Shown: positions 1 to 12,124, numbered from the stretch's first letter. The stretch: DNA of 64,000 nt from Eutreptiella sp. 'Long Island Sound 2002' (GCA_964036045.1 OZ038379.1:110547268-110611267); one strand, 5' to 3'. Program-made: numbers and translations. The notes: generated by a model from the letters alone, not told the origin.

Positions 1-850
1 TCGGGTGGGCCGTGTGCCGGCGTGTCCGGGGTGTCCTTTCCTCCGGTGGGCCACTGTTCTCGGCCGGGTGTCGCCGGGTTCGGCAGGGTGGTCCTCCGGT
101 GTTCTTTCGGGGGGCCCCGTGGGTGTCGCCTTTCTCGTTGCCTGGCTCGGGGGTTTGCCCGCTTCTTGTGGAGTGGGTGCGGGGCTTCGCGGTTGTGTGT
201 CTGCCTCTTGCCCCCCCCCTTTTATTTGCCGGCGGGCGCACGTTCGTGGTTGGGGGGGGCTCCCCCCCTTCTGTGCTGTTTGTTTTTTTCTTTTTTTTTG
301 GAGAGGGGTTTGCCTCTTCCTCCCTCTGCCTTCCCTGGGCTGGTGCACGCACTGGTCGGCATTCGGTGTGGCTAACCGGGTTGCTGTTCGTGCTGCGCTT
401 GGCTGGGCCGTGCCCTGGCCCCCTGGGTCGGGTGGGTTATGTACACGCTTGGCCTGGTGGCCTATCCTGTCGGGTCAGGTTCTGGCTCTGCCGCCTGGGC
501 GGTTGAGCCAGGCGGTTTTGTGAGGTCCTGGGTTAGGGGGGGTGGGGTTTTCCGTGTCCCTCCGCCTTTGTGGTGCCTGCTTTGACTTTCTGGTAGCGGC
601 TTGTGCGGGCGGGCCGTTGCCGTTGCTGCTGAGCGTGCGCTGGCCCCTAGCCTGGGTGTGGCGGGCTGGTGTGGCGTTGTCCCACGATTGTGGGCGTGTT
701 TCCTTCCCTTCTGGGGCGTGAAGCGGCTTGCTCGGGTTAGACCTACAGTTAGTGTCCCTTGCTTTGATGCTGTGGTGTGCTTTGGTGCGCCGTGCTGTGT
801 TGTGCTGTGCTTTGCCGTGCTGCGCCGTGCTGCTCTGTGCTGTGTTGCAG

Positions 851-1395
851 TGTGCTCTGCTCTGTCGTGCCGTGCCGCGCGGTGTCGTGCCGTGGTGTGT
901 CTTGCCATGGTGTGGCTGGCTGCGCCGTGCTGTGCCGCGCCGCGCCGTGTCGTGTTGTGCCGAAGGCGCTGTTACCAAAAGGCAAAAGGCTGGGATGTCT
1001 ACCCACGGGTACAGGTAAACGGGCTGGGCTGTGTGTGTTGTGTGCGCGCCGTGCGTAAGTGTGTAGGCCTGGGCAGGGGGAGGGGGAGTCGGGGAGACCT
1101 GGTGAGTTCGCCTCTGGCGACCGCGCTTATTCCAGGAGCTCCCGCTGCACCCCTTCCCTTTCTGCTTGCTGGTGCAGGCGCAGCTCCTGCAACGCCCACG
1201 CCATCGTGCTGCCCGGGCCCAGGCGGGCCTTCAGCAGTGTGGCACGCGCCTTGGCGTGGGCGTGCTGTGGTGCGGTGCGCTCTGCTCTGTTGTGCCGTGC
1301 CGCGCGGTGTCGTGCCGTGGTGTCTCTTGCCATGGCGTGGCGGGCTGCGCCGTGCTGTGCCGCGCCGCGCCGTGTCGCGTTGTGCTGTGTCGTGT
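851..1395. repeat. Direct duplication, ~425 bp offset
   Basis: The stretch around 861-960 recurs at about 1286-1385 with only a few substitutions; both contain the run tgccgtgccgcgcggtgtcg. This shows recent local duplication inside the A-poor tract. Confidence 0.7.
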
Positions 1396-2430
1396 CGTGG
1401 GGTGCCTTGTCCTTGTGCGTTGCATTGCGGTGCGCTGCGGTGCGTTGTGCCGTGTTGCCGCGTGTTGTGCCATGTTTTGCTGTGCCGTGGTGCGTGGTGG
1501 GCCCTTTTCACTGCCTTTCCGGCATGGGGTGGGGTCGGCGCTGGTTAGACTGGCCCGCTTCGTGGTGCGGGACGTGGGCCGAGGTCATGTGCCTGGCTGG
1601 TGGCTGGGGGGCGCGGTTAGGTGTGGTGTGGCTCGTTGGATCCGTGTTGCGGGGGTCCGGATGGGCCGCTCGGCCCGGTGGGTTAGGTGGGTGTCCGCGG
1701 GGTTGCCCTCCCTGGGGGTCTGTGCCTTGGTCCCATGTCCTCTGGGGTCCTTGCCCCTAGGGGTGCGTCGGGTTCTGTGGGGTAGGGCGTCGTGGCCTCC
1801 TCGGGTGTGTTGGGCCCCGACCGGTCCTGTCCCTCTGCCTCCTTGCCGTCTCCCTTCCTGTGTGTCGCGGCTGTGTCCACTTCCTCCTCTCATGCCTGTG
1901 CCGTTGCCTGTGTGGTGGCCCTTGCTGTGGTCGGGTTCGCTCCCTGGCGGTGAGGGTGTGGTGGTGGGCTGCGCGGCAATGTTCTCGGCGGCTCCCTCAG
2001 TGGGTGTAGCCTCTTCTCCCCGTGTGGGTGTGCCCTCCTTCCCCTGTGCGGGGTCCGGTGGCTGGTGGGCGCGAGCCGGTGCGGTTCGTGCGGCGTCAGG
2101 TCCATGCTGTGGCGGCGCGTCTTGGCGGGTGTGCGCCTGTGAGGGTCGCGCGGTGTCGGCTGGGGGTGGGGCGGTGCTGGTCCTTCCGTTGTGGCGTGCC
2201 CTTCCCGTGTGTGCGCGCTGGTGCCCGGCATTACCCCCTCTCCCTCTGTGCCACGGCCCCTGGCCCTTCCCTTTCCTGGCCCTTTGGTGGTTTCTTGCCC
2301 CCGTGTTGTGTCGCCCCCGGTGCCCCGTCCCTGTGGGCGCCTGCCTGCTACCTTGGGCCTCTCCTCGCCCCCTTGCCGCGGGCCCTCCATTTGCCCTTTC
2401 CCTTCCGGGTGTGGTGGTGGTGGGCTTGGG

Positions 2431-2452
2431 GGGTTGGGTTGGGTTGGGTTGG
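2431..2452. repeat. (GGGTT)n microsatellite
   Basis: About four consecutive GGGTT units. It resembles a short telomere-like run but is too short and too internal to call a telomere. Confidence 0.8.
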
Positions 2453-2630
2453 ACTCTTCCGGCTTTAGTGCGACAGACCCGGGGTGGTGTGGGTCCTCCG
2501 GAAGCGGCGCATCCATCAATGAAGTCACTTGAGTCGGGTCGGCCTTGTAGCACTCCTTGACGCACAGCAAGCACGGGGGGTGGCACGGCGGACTCCCTGC
2601 CCTAGATCTACCCTGCGGCAGCCACTTTGG

Positions 2631-2806
2631 TAGGTGGGAGATGGCCGCTCCTGAGAATCGCCGACCCTGCTCCTGAGGAGCCAGCTCCTCAGGAGCACCG
2701 ACCCTGGCTCCTCAGGAGCACCGACCCTGGTGCTGCTCCTCAGGAGCACCGACCCTGATAAATGCTCCTCAGGAGCGGCCATGTCAGGAGCGGCCATCTC
2801 CCACCA
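2631..2806. repeat. Inverted repeat enclosing 23-bp tandem units
   Basis: The arm at 2631-2654 is the reverse complement of 2784-2806 with about one mismatch (shared core ggagatggccgctcctga). The loop contains at least three copies of a 23-bp unit built on the near-palindrome gctcctcaggagc followed by accgaccctg. It could be a small MITE-like hairpin or a palindromic minisatellite. No coding content. Confidence 0.65.
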
Positions 2807-3577
2807 CCCGCCACTTTGATGGTGGTCTCCTCTCCGCGAGGGCAACCTAGGCGCGTTTGGGCACTCGGTATGGCAGTGGTGCGCCTGCCCCATTCGGATA
2901 GCACCTTCTCCAAGGGGAGGAGTCCCTTGGTGGTGGAGGCACCCCCGGTGTTCTTAGCGACGTGCTCTGTGCCCATCCGACTCGAGGTGGGGTGGGGGCG
3001 GGCTGTGGGGCGCCGATGGCCCAGGCCTGGGGGTGGGTTTTCGGGAGCCAGCGGCAGAGGGCTTCGGGGGTTTAGGGGGGGCGGAGGAGGGCTTCCCATG
3101 CCGCCTGCGGCATGGCAGCCTCCATGGCGGCCTCCTATGGGTCCGCGGGGGTGCAGGTGCGGATCGCCCCGAAGGTGTGCACCATGTGCACCCCTTCTTG
3201 CCTTCCCGCTCCCCCGGCCGACTTCACCCAGCGGCAGAGCTCCCGTAGGGCGGGGGCAGACCACCAGGCGAGGTGGGCTGGGGCCTCGGGCGGGGGGAGG
3301 GCTCCGAGCTTGAGGTCCCGGAGCGGCGGTGGCGGTGGCTGGGGGTGGAGGATGCGTATGGGCGGCGGGGGGGACGGGAAGCTTGGTGCTGTTGGTGGGG
3401 GGAGGGGGATGGGGACCTGGGACGGCGGTGGTGCGTGTGGCAGCGCTGGAGGGAGCGGGGGCGTTGGTGGCGGGAGCTAGGGGTGGGGGACGTGTATCGA
3501 TGGCGCGGGGAACGGGAAGCGCAGTGCTGTTCGTGGAAGGAGGGGGACGTGGTCATGGGACAGCGGTGGCCTGCATG
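2807..3577. other. GC-rich tract with a 138-bp duplication
   Basis: Mostly G-rich on the plus strand. Two copies of a 138-bp unit lie at about 3349-3486 and 3487-3624. 138 is a multiple of three, so the unit would encode a 46-residue Arg/Ser/His-rich repeat on the minus strand, in the same frame as the next entry but separated from it by a TGA at 3578-3580. I cannot decide whether this is the 3' end of a gene or non-coding. Confidence 0.4.
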
Positions 3578-4090
3578 TCAGCGCTCGGGGGAGCGGGAGC
3601 GGTGGGAGCGGGGCCCCGGGGGGTCATGGTGGTGCCTTGGGGAGCAGGAGCGGCGCGAGTGAGTGGGTGAGGCACTGTGGCCCTGTGGGGAGCGTGAGAG
3701 CCAAGGGCGGGTGCGCCGCGCGGGGGAGGAGCAGGAGCACCGCCGTTTGCTGCACCGGGCCTCGTCGCGGGGCGTGTCGGGCCAGTCAAGAGGCGTCGGT
3801 GGGGCCTGGGGCGCCTCGCGGGGTGCCGCCTGGTACTGGGGGGGGGGGAATTCCCCCAACCTCCTTGGATCTGCCGTGTAGGGCCGTAGTAGCGGTGGCG
3901 GCCGGTGGTACGGGCCTAGTGGCTGTCCAGACCGGGGTTGGGACTGAGGGGCCCCTTCGGCGTGGACGTGGTGGCCAGGCAGATACCGTTCTTGGTATGG
4001 GGGGGGCGGCCCCTGGTGGTAGGCGGGGTAGTGGGGTGGAGCGGGCGGTGGGTGGTGCTGCCATCCCATGCTCTGGTGCTGCTCGTGCAC
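3578..4090 (-). CDS. Arg/Ser/Pro/His-rich frame, unknown function
   Basis: A minus-strand frame of about 170 residues ending on TGA (3578-3580). The N-terminal half is rich in Pro, His, Tyr and Gln (PPPPYQERYLPGHH). The C-terminal part is an RS-like basic tail (RSHRSRSPER). Composition is more protein-like than the other frames here. The frame stays open upstream into the Pro/Thr-rich region beside the dispersed repeat starting at 4152, and no ATG lies at its first codon (GTG), so the true start is not defined and it may be an exon. No domain is recognised. RS-like tails occur in RNA-binding proteins and in some retroelement ORF1 proteins, but nothing else supports either. Confidence 0.35.
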   Translation of the reverse strand: MHEQHQSMGWQHHPPPAPPHYPAYHQGPPPPYQERYLPGHHVHAEGAPQSQPRSGQPLGPYHRPPPLLRPYTADPRRLGEFPPPQYQAAPREAPQAPPTPLDWPDTPRDEARCSKRRCSCSSPARRTRPWLSRSPQGHSASPTHSRRSCSPRHHHDPPGPRSHRSRSPER

Positions 4091-4151
4091 GGAAGTTGTG
4101 GCCCTGCGGGGTAGGGTGGTGGGCAGTGGTAGTGGTGGTGGTGGTCCTGGA

Positions 4152-5034
4152 CAAAGAAAAAGAGAACTACTCGACTCCGTAGTAAGTTATGACTTGCCTT
4201 AGAATATCCCGCAAATAATTATGTTTCACCGAACTAGAAATAAGCTAAACAAAAAATATATCACATAAAGCAAAGATTGGAAAATGGGCTCATAAAACTA
4301 TGTAATTTTTGGGAGGGGTGCACACGAGCTAAAATTTATCTAAAACAATTCATTCATTGTTTGTTTGTTGAAAAACGTTTGAATACAAAATCTTCCTATG
4401 CTCTCCACAACTAAACAACAACAAAGGCAAACAAGAGCAAAAGCAAAACAAGGAAACACAAAGGAAGTGTACTCTGACTCGATCGTGATAAGGTTCATGG
4501 TCCCCGCCTGCCACCCCAGCCAGGACAGGGGGGCGTTATACTCCCCTGACTCGGTGGTTAAAAAGACAAGGGAAGGAAACGATTCTAATAATGGATCAAC
4601 ATCGGGAAATGCAATCAAACAAACGCAAAGAAAGAGGATCCTATTTGCTATCCTCACATATTTACCTATCATGCGAACAGTATGTTGCTACGTGCGACAA
4701 CTAGAACTAATCAACCAAGAACACCCCATGCATGCATGAATGCAATGAATGCATGCAGGAGCTAGCAATGTTGCGGCTATTCAAAAATAATACAAAACAG
4801 CCGGAAACTATTCTATCATCTCTTGATCTCGATAAATCAAACATTATCTCTGTACGTCAATTCAGCCCGCAAGCGGCGCGACAGTCAATGAAGGACAAAT
4901 CTGTCTGTACAAATCAGCACCATACCACAGTCCATCTGTATCTGTATCTGTATGTGCATCTGTATGTACGGTGCAACGTTGTTGCCCTGACTGTAGCGCC
5001 CTTAAGGAGAAAGGACGCTAAAGGGATTTTTCTT
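4152..5034. repeat. Dispersed ~0.89-kb repeat, copy 1
   Basis: Nearly collinear with 55167-56070 in the same orientation, with scattered substitutions and small indels. Both begin with aaaaagagaactactcgac and end with aaagggatttttctt. Contents include an AT-rich part, the word gcgttatactcccctgactc, a run of atgcatgaatgcaatgaatg and a (ctgtat)n microsatellite. Neither copy has an open frame or obvious terminal repeats. It may be a solo LTR, a SINE/MITE-like element or a segmental duplication. Confidence 0.75.
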
Positions 5035-8000
5035 CCTTCCCCCAAGACCTCACACTGGAGGTGGGGGTGTCTAAGGGGGCGCTGGTCTGCAAACTCACAC
5101 AGACTATCCTGACAAGACAAAACAGACTGTACAGACAGCTGACTGAGGACTGACATGTGAACACCTGACTGGACCGGACTACCGAAATCCGACTAACTAA
5201 CTGTCACTCGACATCTTTGGAGAAACTGGGTTAAGGCAATGATTAACCCTAAGAATCCTATCAGTCACAGAATGGCTGCAGACCCCCAAAACCATATGGT
5301 ATGGCTACAGGCGATCACAGCTCAGCTCATGGAAAGAGCTGGCTATCTTGTCAATCACGTTGCTGGCTTCAGGCTTACCCATATCTGGTCAAGCCAAACA
5401 ACTCAAACTGCAGGTGTTCAGCCGGCTTGACAAGTCCAGGAGGATCGAAACCACGGTTACCATGCCTGGAGCACTCTGACGATCAGTCACCTTGGTCCAG
5501 GTGCTCACTGACGAAGTGGCAGCTGGGTTGATCATTGCAGTCCCTAGGCAAGACATCTGGAGACTGACAAGAAGGTTGGTATCTGGGAAACCCAGAGAGG
5601 CTCATCTGAAAACCAAAAAATGACACAGGGCACTCCTCAGACATTCCGAGCAAAATACGGGCATACTACCAACTGTCTACCCCTTAAAAGCAAGAGGGTA
5701 AAAAGCTGTCAAATCTTTTTCCTGCTCAGACACGGTTACGCACCACATGCAAATAAGAAAGATCTGTCACGTATACACCCCAGGGGGGGTACGCACCTGC
5801 TGAAACACGCCTGAAGGGGGGGTAACACAGGCAAAAACTTCTCAAACACAGAGCGGTCCTACCATGCAGCGATCTACATCAGGTCCCAGTTGCAGGTTCT
5901 CGAGTGAAGAAACAAACGGCTGCCTTCAGTGTCATACTTGTCACGTGACTAGTGGTCAAGAACATAACACTGAGGAAGGTGACCGCAGCTACAAACCTTG
6001 CCACCGCTGACAAACTGGTCCCGCAGAAAATTATGGCCCTTACTCTACACCCTCGGGATGGTTGCCAGCCCTATCACTCAACGTCTGCACTGCTCTCAGC
6101 AACCAGGCGTCACCACCAACCAGCAGGACAGCGCAGGCGATCTGGCTTTCAATTGGTTTTAGGGCAGGGGAACAGTTCCTTGCGCAGCATCCGGGGCCTC
6201 CCCAACAGCTGAAGACAGAGGTACCATGTAAGCAAATTATGGGAACATACAATGTCCCAAGACACGCTCAACAGGAAAATACATCCACATGAAAACAGAC
6301 TCTATTGACGACGCACTGCTGACTGTCTGGCACAAAAGTGCAGGGGTTGGCTTTTGCAGGCCTTCAGTTTACAAACCAAGTACGACCGTACCTCTTCAGT
6401 ACACTGCAAATTAACTTACAAGTTAATACTGCTGATCATGCGCAGAAGGTTAGCTAGGGGCAGGAGGGTTCTACTGAGATGCCTGGAGACCGTTGGCGGA
6501 ATACATGACCTGCAGAGTCATACCCCCCGGGGTGCAGTGGTCATGACTCCATGCACATGTTTGGTAGAGGGGTTGTTTTCTCCCTATAGGTCCTGCAGGT
6601 CAGTACGTCTTCTCCTGACATTGCCCTAGCCCATCCCTATCATTCTCCTAGACAGAATGACTTACCTGCACATCACAGAGCCAGGCAGTCCAGGAAATGA
6701 GTTACAAGGCCACTGAGTGCGGCAAACTTACCTCTATGTTTACACATACACTCTACCTCATACTCACTACAAGCTGCTACTCAGTCTTGCTCTCACAGCG
6801 CTATAACCAGACTACCTGCAGTAGACTGTCCTGCATGCCTAAGGGTTTATCGGTCCGGCGGACTAAGGCTAAGCTATAGCAATACAGTAAAGTCATCTAT
6901 GTGCACTAGAGTCCAGAGGCTACTCACCGAAAGGCGGCTTCTGTGACACTCAGGGTTACTCGCACAATACTCCTGTATTAATACACAGTACAGCACCCGC
7001 AGCTACAACATCAATGTTGCTATACAAACGGGTTTCCTGTACTGGCGTTACAGCCAATATAATCAGGTAAAAAGTAGGCTGTCTTCACTCACCCAGTGGT
7101 CGAAACAGATGTAACTTAGGTGGTGTTCAATATGGCCAATAGGGTCACACTGTAAGGGTACTCGTCCTCCCAGTGTCACAGAGACTCAGTCTGCGGGTAC
7201 TCACCGGGGTATCAAACACTTCAGCTACAAAAAGTAGTCAGTCGCAATTGCAATTGCAGAATAGTGGCAACAGTGATCCTCTCTGGGACCTGTCTCACGT
7301 ACACTATGCCTGGGCCTTCACATTGGCCTACAGGGTGTAACAAAACATGCCTCGCGGGCAAACTAGGGAAGATCATATCACAGCAGCCACAAGGCAGAAT
7401 CGTAGACAGCTCCTTCAGTGGTAACAGTAGACTCACTCATACACGTCAGAACTGCTATACCACCAATCTGCCCATTGTACCCACAGTACCATTAAAGGGT
7501 CTAGAACAGAGTGATTCAGAAAAGGACACTGTAAACTGCCACCAAGGTAGCAAAAGGGTAACACATGTACACACACATGCACAGGCCAAAAGCCTAAAAC
7601 AAACATTACCCAACACGAAACAAATCGACCCCTTATAGCGGGGGTGTCGCCACAGCTTCCCACTCCTGATGGAGGGCCAACCTGCCCAAGGTTGGGGAAA
7701 AAATAGAAAAATGGTGAGTGAAACTGAGGAGAGAAAAACAGTTGTCACTACGTTGAGTATGACATTCAGCCATACGGCGCAAGGACGGGCCTGAGGTTTA
7801 ATCAAACCTGTGAAGAGAATCCCCGCAACGGTGACCCACAATCAGCCATGCACACACAGCTAGGCTTAAGGGGGACAACAAAGAAACTATTTTCTGTATG
7901 AAACATCAACTCAAGGAGCCAAGAAAACAAAGAGGCCTCGTCCAAACAATTTTCCGAAAGCCATAGCTGAGCTGGGCAAACGAAAGACAATACACGGAGC

Positions 8001-8762
8001 AAAGTCACAATGAAATGCTGCAGCATCAGACTACCGACTTTCGACTCCTACAGCTCAGACCGTCCTAAGGTGCCACTGAGTTACATTAGTGCCACAGCGA
8101 CTGACACTCCAGGTCAACACTTAGCGCATCACAGTAGAACTAACTGCGTCGCTGCTGTTACATTCCTGAATAGCTACAGTAGACACAGCTATTACCGTAA
8201 TCATCGGAGTAACCAGGGGTAATAACATCAAACCTAAGTTCAGCTCTCGCATACAAACTAGTATACTCAGTCATCTGTAGGGTATCACTGACCTCTGGAC
8301 TTCTACTGCAGTCAAGTGTCATACTACCTGTATCACACTAGGCAGTTACCAGCTATCTTCGTATCAGACGAAGGATCCAGAAAAGGTAAAGACAGTGAAC
8401 TAGATCTCTGGCTTCTTCCAGACTCAGGTACGGGGAAGGGTCTTCACTCCTCCAGTCCTTGTCACAGATCGCCTTACCCTGAGGGCATGACCATCCTCAG
8501 GGTCATGTAATACATAACTAGGTATCCCCTCACATTGCACGCAAACACAGGCAAGAACGACACTGATTTTTGCGGCAACCACAGGGACGTAAGCGGGTAC
8601 AAAACACTATGTATGCAACTACAACTGAAACTCCATATTCCATACCACTGCACGCAAGGCAACAGTGCACGGTGGCCAGCTAACTCAGATACAGCAGTCG
8701 CTCAGGCTGGCTCTCGGTCACTGCCACCACGGATAGAACTGCCTGTCACCGGTTAGCGCCAG
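5035..8762. other. Gene-poor flank of the LINE insertion
   Basis: Balanced base composition, many short words such as gactgac and gtcactg, only short broken frames. I see no recognisable protein, RNA or repeat family. Genes using UAA/UAG as sense codons would look fragmented here, so small exons cannot be excluded. Confidence 0.5.
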
Positions 8763-8780
8763 CTAACAGGGCCATAAAGG
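8763..8780. repeat. 18-bp target-site duplication, left copy
   Basis: The sequence ctaacagggccataaagg is exactly repeated at 43430-43447 and brackets the giant LINE-like insertion. An 18-bp direct repeat is typical of target-primed reverse transcription by non-LTR retrotransposons. Confidence 0.85.
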
Positions 8781-8799
8781 TTTGAGGTTTGAGGTTTGA
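8781..8799 (-). repeat. LINE 3' heptamer tail
   Basis: The plus strand reads tttgaggtttgaggtttga directly after the target-site duplication, so the minus-strand element ends in about 2.7 copies of a CAAACCT heptamer. Short tandem repeats in place of poly(A) are a known 3' end type for non-LTR elements. Confidence 0.7.
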
Positions 8800-11700
8800 T
8801 TTTGCGGGTACTAGACGCCTTTCGGCCCCGGGGGGCCACCTGGTCGGGCCAGGTGATATCCTCCCCACCGGGTCCTAGTGGGGGGCCCTCCAAGACGCAC
8901 CTCCTGCCTGGTGGCGGAGTCCCCCGGGTTCACAGAGCTCGGAGCCCCGTCCTTCCCCGGCTTCCCCGTTTCGCCACTCCCCCGTCAGTGCATCAATTCG
9001 CAGCCGTGGCTGCGGGCGCTTACCCACTGCGTCGCCCCCCTAATGCGTGGTCGCCCGGGGCGCCGGCGCCGCCGGGCCCGTGCTAATGGCTTGTCGCCAG
9101 TGGGACCCCCTTGGGCTTGCGCGGAGGCTGCCTAGCCTAGGGGTTGAGGCGTGGCGCTGTGCGCCACTACTGCCTTGGCGGGTGCAGTGCCCCGTCTGTG
9201 TGTGCGCGGCGCTCGCGGCCGGTTCGGGGGGTTCGGGCCGGTACCTGGTGTTGTGTCTCTCTCTTTTCCCCCTCCCCGCCCCGCGTGTTCGGCGCTGCGT
9301 GTGGCGGGCCGTCCCGTCCGGGTGTCCCTTACCCTCGCTCGCTGGTACGCCATTCCACGTGGTCTGTGCGTTCCGCGCGCTCGGTCCGGTTGCCCTTCTG
9401 GTAGTCCCCGCGTGTCCCTTTCGTGTGTGTGCGCTCGCGCTCTCGCGGTGTCCGCTCCCCCCCCCCCTGGGTGGTGTGGCGTGCGCACCTCGCGTGGTCC
9501 CGACACTGGGCGCTGGTAGGGCCGTTCCACGTGGTCCGTGCCCCTCCGTGTGTCCTGTTCCGGTCCCTTGCTCCGTCTGGCATGCTTGGGGGGGGGCCGT
9601 CCGGTCCCGGTTCCCCCCTACTTGGCTTGGGGTTGTGGGGGTGGCGGCAGGGCGTCCCCGGGGGGGTGCCTTCTACCGTTGCGAGGGGCGTCTGGGGTCA
9701 TGCGCTCCCCCTCCCCCGACTGCCCGCCCACTGGGTGGGCTGCCGGGGCCCGCGATCCACGTGTTGTGGGCGCGGGCGTGCGGGTGTGGGGGCCCTGCTC
9801 TGTCCCCTCGGCTGGCACGCCCTGTGGAGGCTGCGCGCCGCGCGGCGGATCCGTGGTGTTCATGTGCTGGGGGGCGGGCTGGGGGGGGGGGGGGGGCGTG
9901 CGCCGTACCCCCCAGTTGTGCGGCCGGGGGGGGGCCTGTAGGGCGGGGGGTCGCTCTGCCTCATTCCGTCCCTCTGCCTTCCCTGGGCAGGCAACAAAGC
10001 GGGTGTCACTGGCGTCGCGCTGTCCATGGGGGGCGTGGCCCCCCATACCACTCCGGTTCGTGCTCACCAGGCTTCTCTGGGTACGATCTGTGCGGCGTCC
10101 TGGCGCGTAGGCGCGGGCTCGCTTGTTCTTCGCGGCCCCCGAGGGGGCCGGCGGCTGGGGCGGGGGGGCGGGTCGCGCTCCGGCTCCTCTCTCTGGCGGG
10201 AGGGGACCATCCCCCTGCCTCGTGGGGTGGGGGCCGGGGCCCCAGCGGCCCGCGGGCCGGTGGGGGGGCGGGGGGGGGGTCGTCGCGCCGCGGCCTCCCT
10301 GCTCCCCTTCTGGGCGGCGGCCTGCGGTACTCTATCCTGGCCCCCTTCGTGTCGCCGGCGCGCTCCCTTCCGGCGTGTGCATGCGGTCGGGGCCGAAGTG
10401 CTGCCCCGGGGTGCGGGGGGTGAGGGGCGGTCCGCGGACCGCTCCCCCGGGGGCCCTTGCAGACCTGTACCCCCCCTCTGCCCTCCCTGAGTGGGCTGTG
10501 GTCACGGGAGGGTCATGTGGGGCGCGGCCTCCATACCGTTCTGTTGTGCGCGTTGCCCCGGCACGCCAGTGTGGGCTCGCGGGAGCAGGTCCAGCGGCCG
10601 CTCCCCCCGCCGCGTCGCACCCCCGGCTCCGGGGGGGCGGAGGGCCGCGCCCGTGGCTCCCCAGCTGGGGGGGGTTTGGGGGGGGGGGGGGGAGTGTGGG
10701 GGGCCCTCTGGTCCCCTGGCGATGCCTCCTGACGGCCGGGGGGGGGGGGCGGCATGGCAGTCCTGGCCCCGGGGGCCAGCCATCGGCTGGGGGGTCGCGC
10801 CCTTCCCCCGCCCCCCTCTACCTAGAGTCGGATCCTCGTGCAGGCCCTCGCTGGGGCCCCTCATCCCCCCGGCCGTTGTCGCGCGGCGCTGGCAGGCCGG
10901 GGGCGGCCGTGAGGGTTAGCGGTCAGTGGTTAGCGGGCTGCGGGGCAGCAGGTTCCCTCCCGCGCTCGTTGTCTCCGTACTCCCTCCCGCGGGAGGTGGC
11001 ACGCTCTCATGCGTCGTGCCGTACCTTGGGGGGGGCGTGGGTCGGGGGGCCCGGCTCCTCCCCCCACTCTCGCGCATCTGCCGTCTGGGCCATCACCTGC
11101 GCCGCCGCTTGTGTGCTGTCCATGGGGGGCGTGGCCCCCCATACCACTCCGGTTCGTGCCCACCCGGCTTCTCTGGGTACGATCTGTGCGGCGTCCCGGT
11201 GCGCAGGCGTGGGCCCGCTTGTTCTTCGCGGCCCCCATGTGAGCCGGCGGCCGGGGCGGGGGGGCGGGTCACACTCCGGCTCCCCTCTCGGGCGGGGGGG
11301 GCCCATCCCCCCTGCCTCGGGGGGTGGGGGCCGGGGCCCCCGCGGCTGGCGGGCTGGTGGGGGGGCGGGGGGGGGGGGTGTCGTGCCGCGGCCTCCCTGT
11401 TCTCGCTCCGGGCGGCGGCCCGCGGTACTCCTTTCCGGCCCTCTCCCAGTCGCTGGCGCGCTCCCTTCCGGAGCGCGCGTGCGGTCGGGGCTGAAGTGCC
11501 GCCCCGGGGTGGGGGGGGGGTGAGGGGCGGCCCGTGGACCGCTCCCCCGGGGGCCCCAGCTGACCTGAACCCCCCCTCTGTCACCTCGCAGTGGGCTGTG
11601 GTTACGGGAGGGTCATGTGGGGCGCGGCCTCCTTCCTGTTCCGTTGTGCGCGTTGCTCCTGCACGCCAGTGTGGGTTCGCGGGAGCAGGTCCAGCCGCCG

Positions 11701-12119
11701 TTGCCCTTACCGCGTCGCCGTTCGTCCTGAGGGGGGGGGCGCCCCCCCGGCCCTGGGGGGGCGGAGGGCCGCGCCTGTGGCTCCCCAGCTGAGTCGGGTG
11801 CGGGGGGGGGGGGGGCGCCCCCCCGCCCGCTCTCGGGCCTCTGTGGGAGGGGCGGGGGGAGTGGGGGGGGCCCTTTGGTCCCCTGGTGATGCCTCCTGTC
11901 GGCCAGGGGGGGGGGGGGCGGCATGGCAGTCCTGGCCCCGGGGGCCAGCCATCGGCTGGGGGGTCGCGCCCTTCCCCCGCCCCCCTCTACCGATAGCCGG
12001 ATTCCCGCGCAGGCCCTCGCTGGGGCCCCTCTTCCCCCGGCCGTTGTTGCGCGGCGCCGGCTGGCCGGGGCTGGCCGTGAGGGTTAGCGGTCAGTGGTTA
12101 GCGGGCTGCGGGGCAGCAG
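8800..12119 (-). other. LINE 3' untranslated region, distal part
   Basis: Very GC-rich, with G and C runs of 8 or more and no credible protein motif in any frame. It contains a monomer-related patch (9640-9770) and most of a 1.1-kb tandem duplication. It resumes at 22862 after the nested LTR element. Confidence 0.55.
9640..9770. repeat. Divergent copy of the 212-bp monomer in the 3' region
   Basis: The stretch around gggcgtccccgggggggtgc, followed by gaggggcgtctgggg and ccgactgcccgcccactg, matches the outermost monomer of the 5' array at about 41140-41235, including its junction with non-array sequence. Monomer-related sequence therefore lies at both ends of the LINE. Confidence 0.6.
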
Positions 12120-12124
12120 GTTCC
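10021..12124. repeat. 1.1-kb tandem duplication in LINE 3' region
   Basis: The segment starting tgtccatggggggcgtggcc at 10021 recurs at 11117 (offset 1096 bp) with similar order throughout. The second copy is interrupted at 12124 by the Ty3/gypsy element and continues from 22862 to about 23026, where it meets the end of ORF2. Confidence 0.75.
12120..12124. repeat. 5-bp target-site duplication (left) of the LTR element
   Basis: gttcc precedes the 5' LTR and is repeated at 22862-22866 after the 3' LTR. The uninterrupted homologous site in the other 1.1-kb copy (near 10950) has a single gttcc, confirming the insertion point. Confidence 0.9.

Larger units (their letters stand above)
1..2560. other. 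A-poor, low-complexity G/T/C-rich tract, no gene seen
   Basis: The plus strand is strongly depleted in A and is built from degenerate words such as gccgtgctgtgccgcgcc. Because stop codons need A on one strand and T on the other, all six frames are open for long stretches, so open frames here carry no coding signal. I see no protein motif. The tract ends near 2.56 kb, where base composition becomes normal. Confidence 0.6.

Noticed and set aside
2431-2452. Telomere-like GGGTT repeats
   Set aside because: Only about four units, internal, with no extended array.
9047-10423. 458-codon plus-strand frame
   Set aside because: It lies in the GC-rich LINE 3' region, antisense to the element, with poly-Gly/Pro composition and no motif.
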